From Acidimicrobiia bacterium (lineage in GTDB: Bacteria; Actinomycetota; Acidimicrobiia; Acidimicrobiales; SZUA-35): a stretch of DNA of 5,465 nucleotides. A program made the translations under genes and the position numbers. Positions within the stretch are counted from its first letter, which is position 1, and each line of letters starts with the position of its first letter. A model generated the notes under the pieces. That model had not been told where the DNA came from. It saw only the letters and a list, made by a program, of their open reading frames with translations, and ran no database searches. The stretch is from positions 1-5,465 of the forward strand of contig JAOUGG010000241.1 in the NCBI GenBank assembly GCA_029857855.1. The letters run 5' to 3'. This document shows positions 5,002-5,465 of the stretch, piece by piece.

Positions 5002-5465
5002 GGATCCGGCCGCTCGCCGTCGCCGTGACGCTCGTCGTTGCCGCCTGCTCGTCGCCGTCCGACCCGTCGGTCGATGTAGCGTCGTCCGCCGGCTCAACAT
5101 CGTCGCCTTCCACCGTCACTGCGCCCGCAGACGATGCCGTCGCGGCGGAGACGACGGGCGAGGCGTCCACGACGGTCGCCGAGAACACCTGCCGGCCGAT
5201 CACGGCGGCCGAGAACGAGCCTGGCCAGCAGGCGGCGATCCAGATCGACCTCGAGGCGGCCGGCAACACGTATCCCGTCCGGCTCTACGTTCCCGGTGAC
5301 AGTCCGCTGGCGGCTGCGGCCGACGGTCGATACCCGCTGGTACTCGACTGGCACGGTCTCGGCTCCGACGGCTTCCAGCAAGCGTTGCTGACCAACTACG
5401 AGGCGGTCGCCGAGGCGGAGGGGTTCATGGTCGCCCACCCAACGGGCGGTGGCGGGTCCGACACC
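4998..5465 (+). CDS. Secreted lipoprotein, esterase/PHB-depolymerase-like (5' part)
   Basis: The gene starts at TTG 4998 and is open to the right edge (156 codons visible). The N-terminus M-RIRPLAVAVTLVVAAC is a short lipoprotein signal peptide with positive residues, a hydrophobic core and lipobox V-A-A-C17, so Cys17 should be lipidated outside the membrane. Residues about 18-55 are a Ser/Thr/Ala-rich linker. The mature domain begins near NTCRPITAAENEPG, followed by YPVRLYVPGDSP and then YPLVLDWHGLGSDGFQQALL and EGFMVAHPTGG. This is the opening of an alpha/beta hydrolase of the LpqC/polyhydroxybutyrate depolymerase/feruloyl esterase type, where 'HG' forms the oxyanion-hole region. The nucleophile Ser, Asp and His lie beyond the window, so activity cannot be judged. 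It may be coupled to a small upstream ORF; its promoter would be in 4842-4997. Confidence 0.75.
   Translation, partial: MRIRPLAVAVTLVVAACSSPSDPSVDVASSAGSTSSPSTVTAPADDAVAAETTGEASTTVAENTCRPITAAENEPGQQAAIQIDLEAAGNTYPVRLYVPGDSPLAAAADGRYPLVLDWHGLGSDGFQQALLTNYEAVAEAEGFMVAHPTGGGGSDT

Noticed and set aside
1..5465. CRISPR array, tRNA/rRNA, insertion sequence or riboswitch
   Set aside because: No repeated spacer pattern, tRNA cloverleaf, transposase motif, terminal inverted repeats or recognisable aptamer was seen on either strand.

Overview
The window is dense, GC-rich and high in GAC/GTC/CGG codons, with GTG and TTG starts, Shine-Dalgarno sites and bacterial lipoprotein signals. This points to a high-GC actinobacterium. 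The mix of an LppX/LprAFG-like lipoprotein, an App1-type phosphatase and an AhpD-like selenoprotein would suit the Acidimicrobiia, but that placement is inference.

Layout: (1) The 3' end of a forward lipoprotein-like gene (1-237). (2) A reverse-strand two-gene operon (1846 down to 275). A conventional reading breaks each gene at an in-frame TGA. Read through, they become an AhpD/carboxymuconolactone-decarboxylase-like protein with a C-x-x-Sec-x-x-x-His motif (845-1846) and a peroxiredoxin-like thioredoxin-fold protein with a Sec-x-x-Cys motif (275-823). Each TGA falls exactly where the family has an active-site cysteine. Each is followed at the same offset (+22 to +34) by the same block, CUC-N3-GUGAGCG, which folds into a small hairpin with G in the second position of its 5-nt loop, as expected of a bacterial SECIS. 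(3) A 103-bp divergent promoter region. (4) A forward pair 9 bp apart: a ThDP-dependent acetolactate-synthase-like enzyme (1950-3596) and an App1-family phosphatidate phosphatase-like HAD protein (3606-4841). (5) A 156-bp gap with one doubtful small ORF, then the 5' part of a secreted lipoprotein esterase/depolymerase-like gene starting at TTG (4998 to the right edge).

The most notable content is the selenoprotein operon. In mycobacteria, AhpD is the thiol partner that re-reduces the peroxiredoxin AhpC. Here an AhpD-fold protein and a peroxiredoxin-like protein are co-transcribed and both appear to carry selenocysteine, which suggests a paired selenol/thiol peroxide-reducing system. AhpD-like and Prx-like selenoproteins are known from genomic and metagenomic surveys, so the families are not new. 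The compact operon and the near-identical SECIS cores in two unrelated proteins are what merit attention. No Sec machinery gene (selA, selB, selC, selD) lies in the window; the genome should encode it elsewhere.
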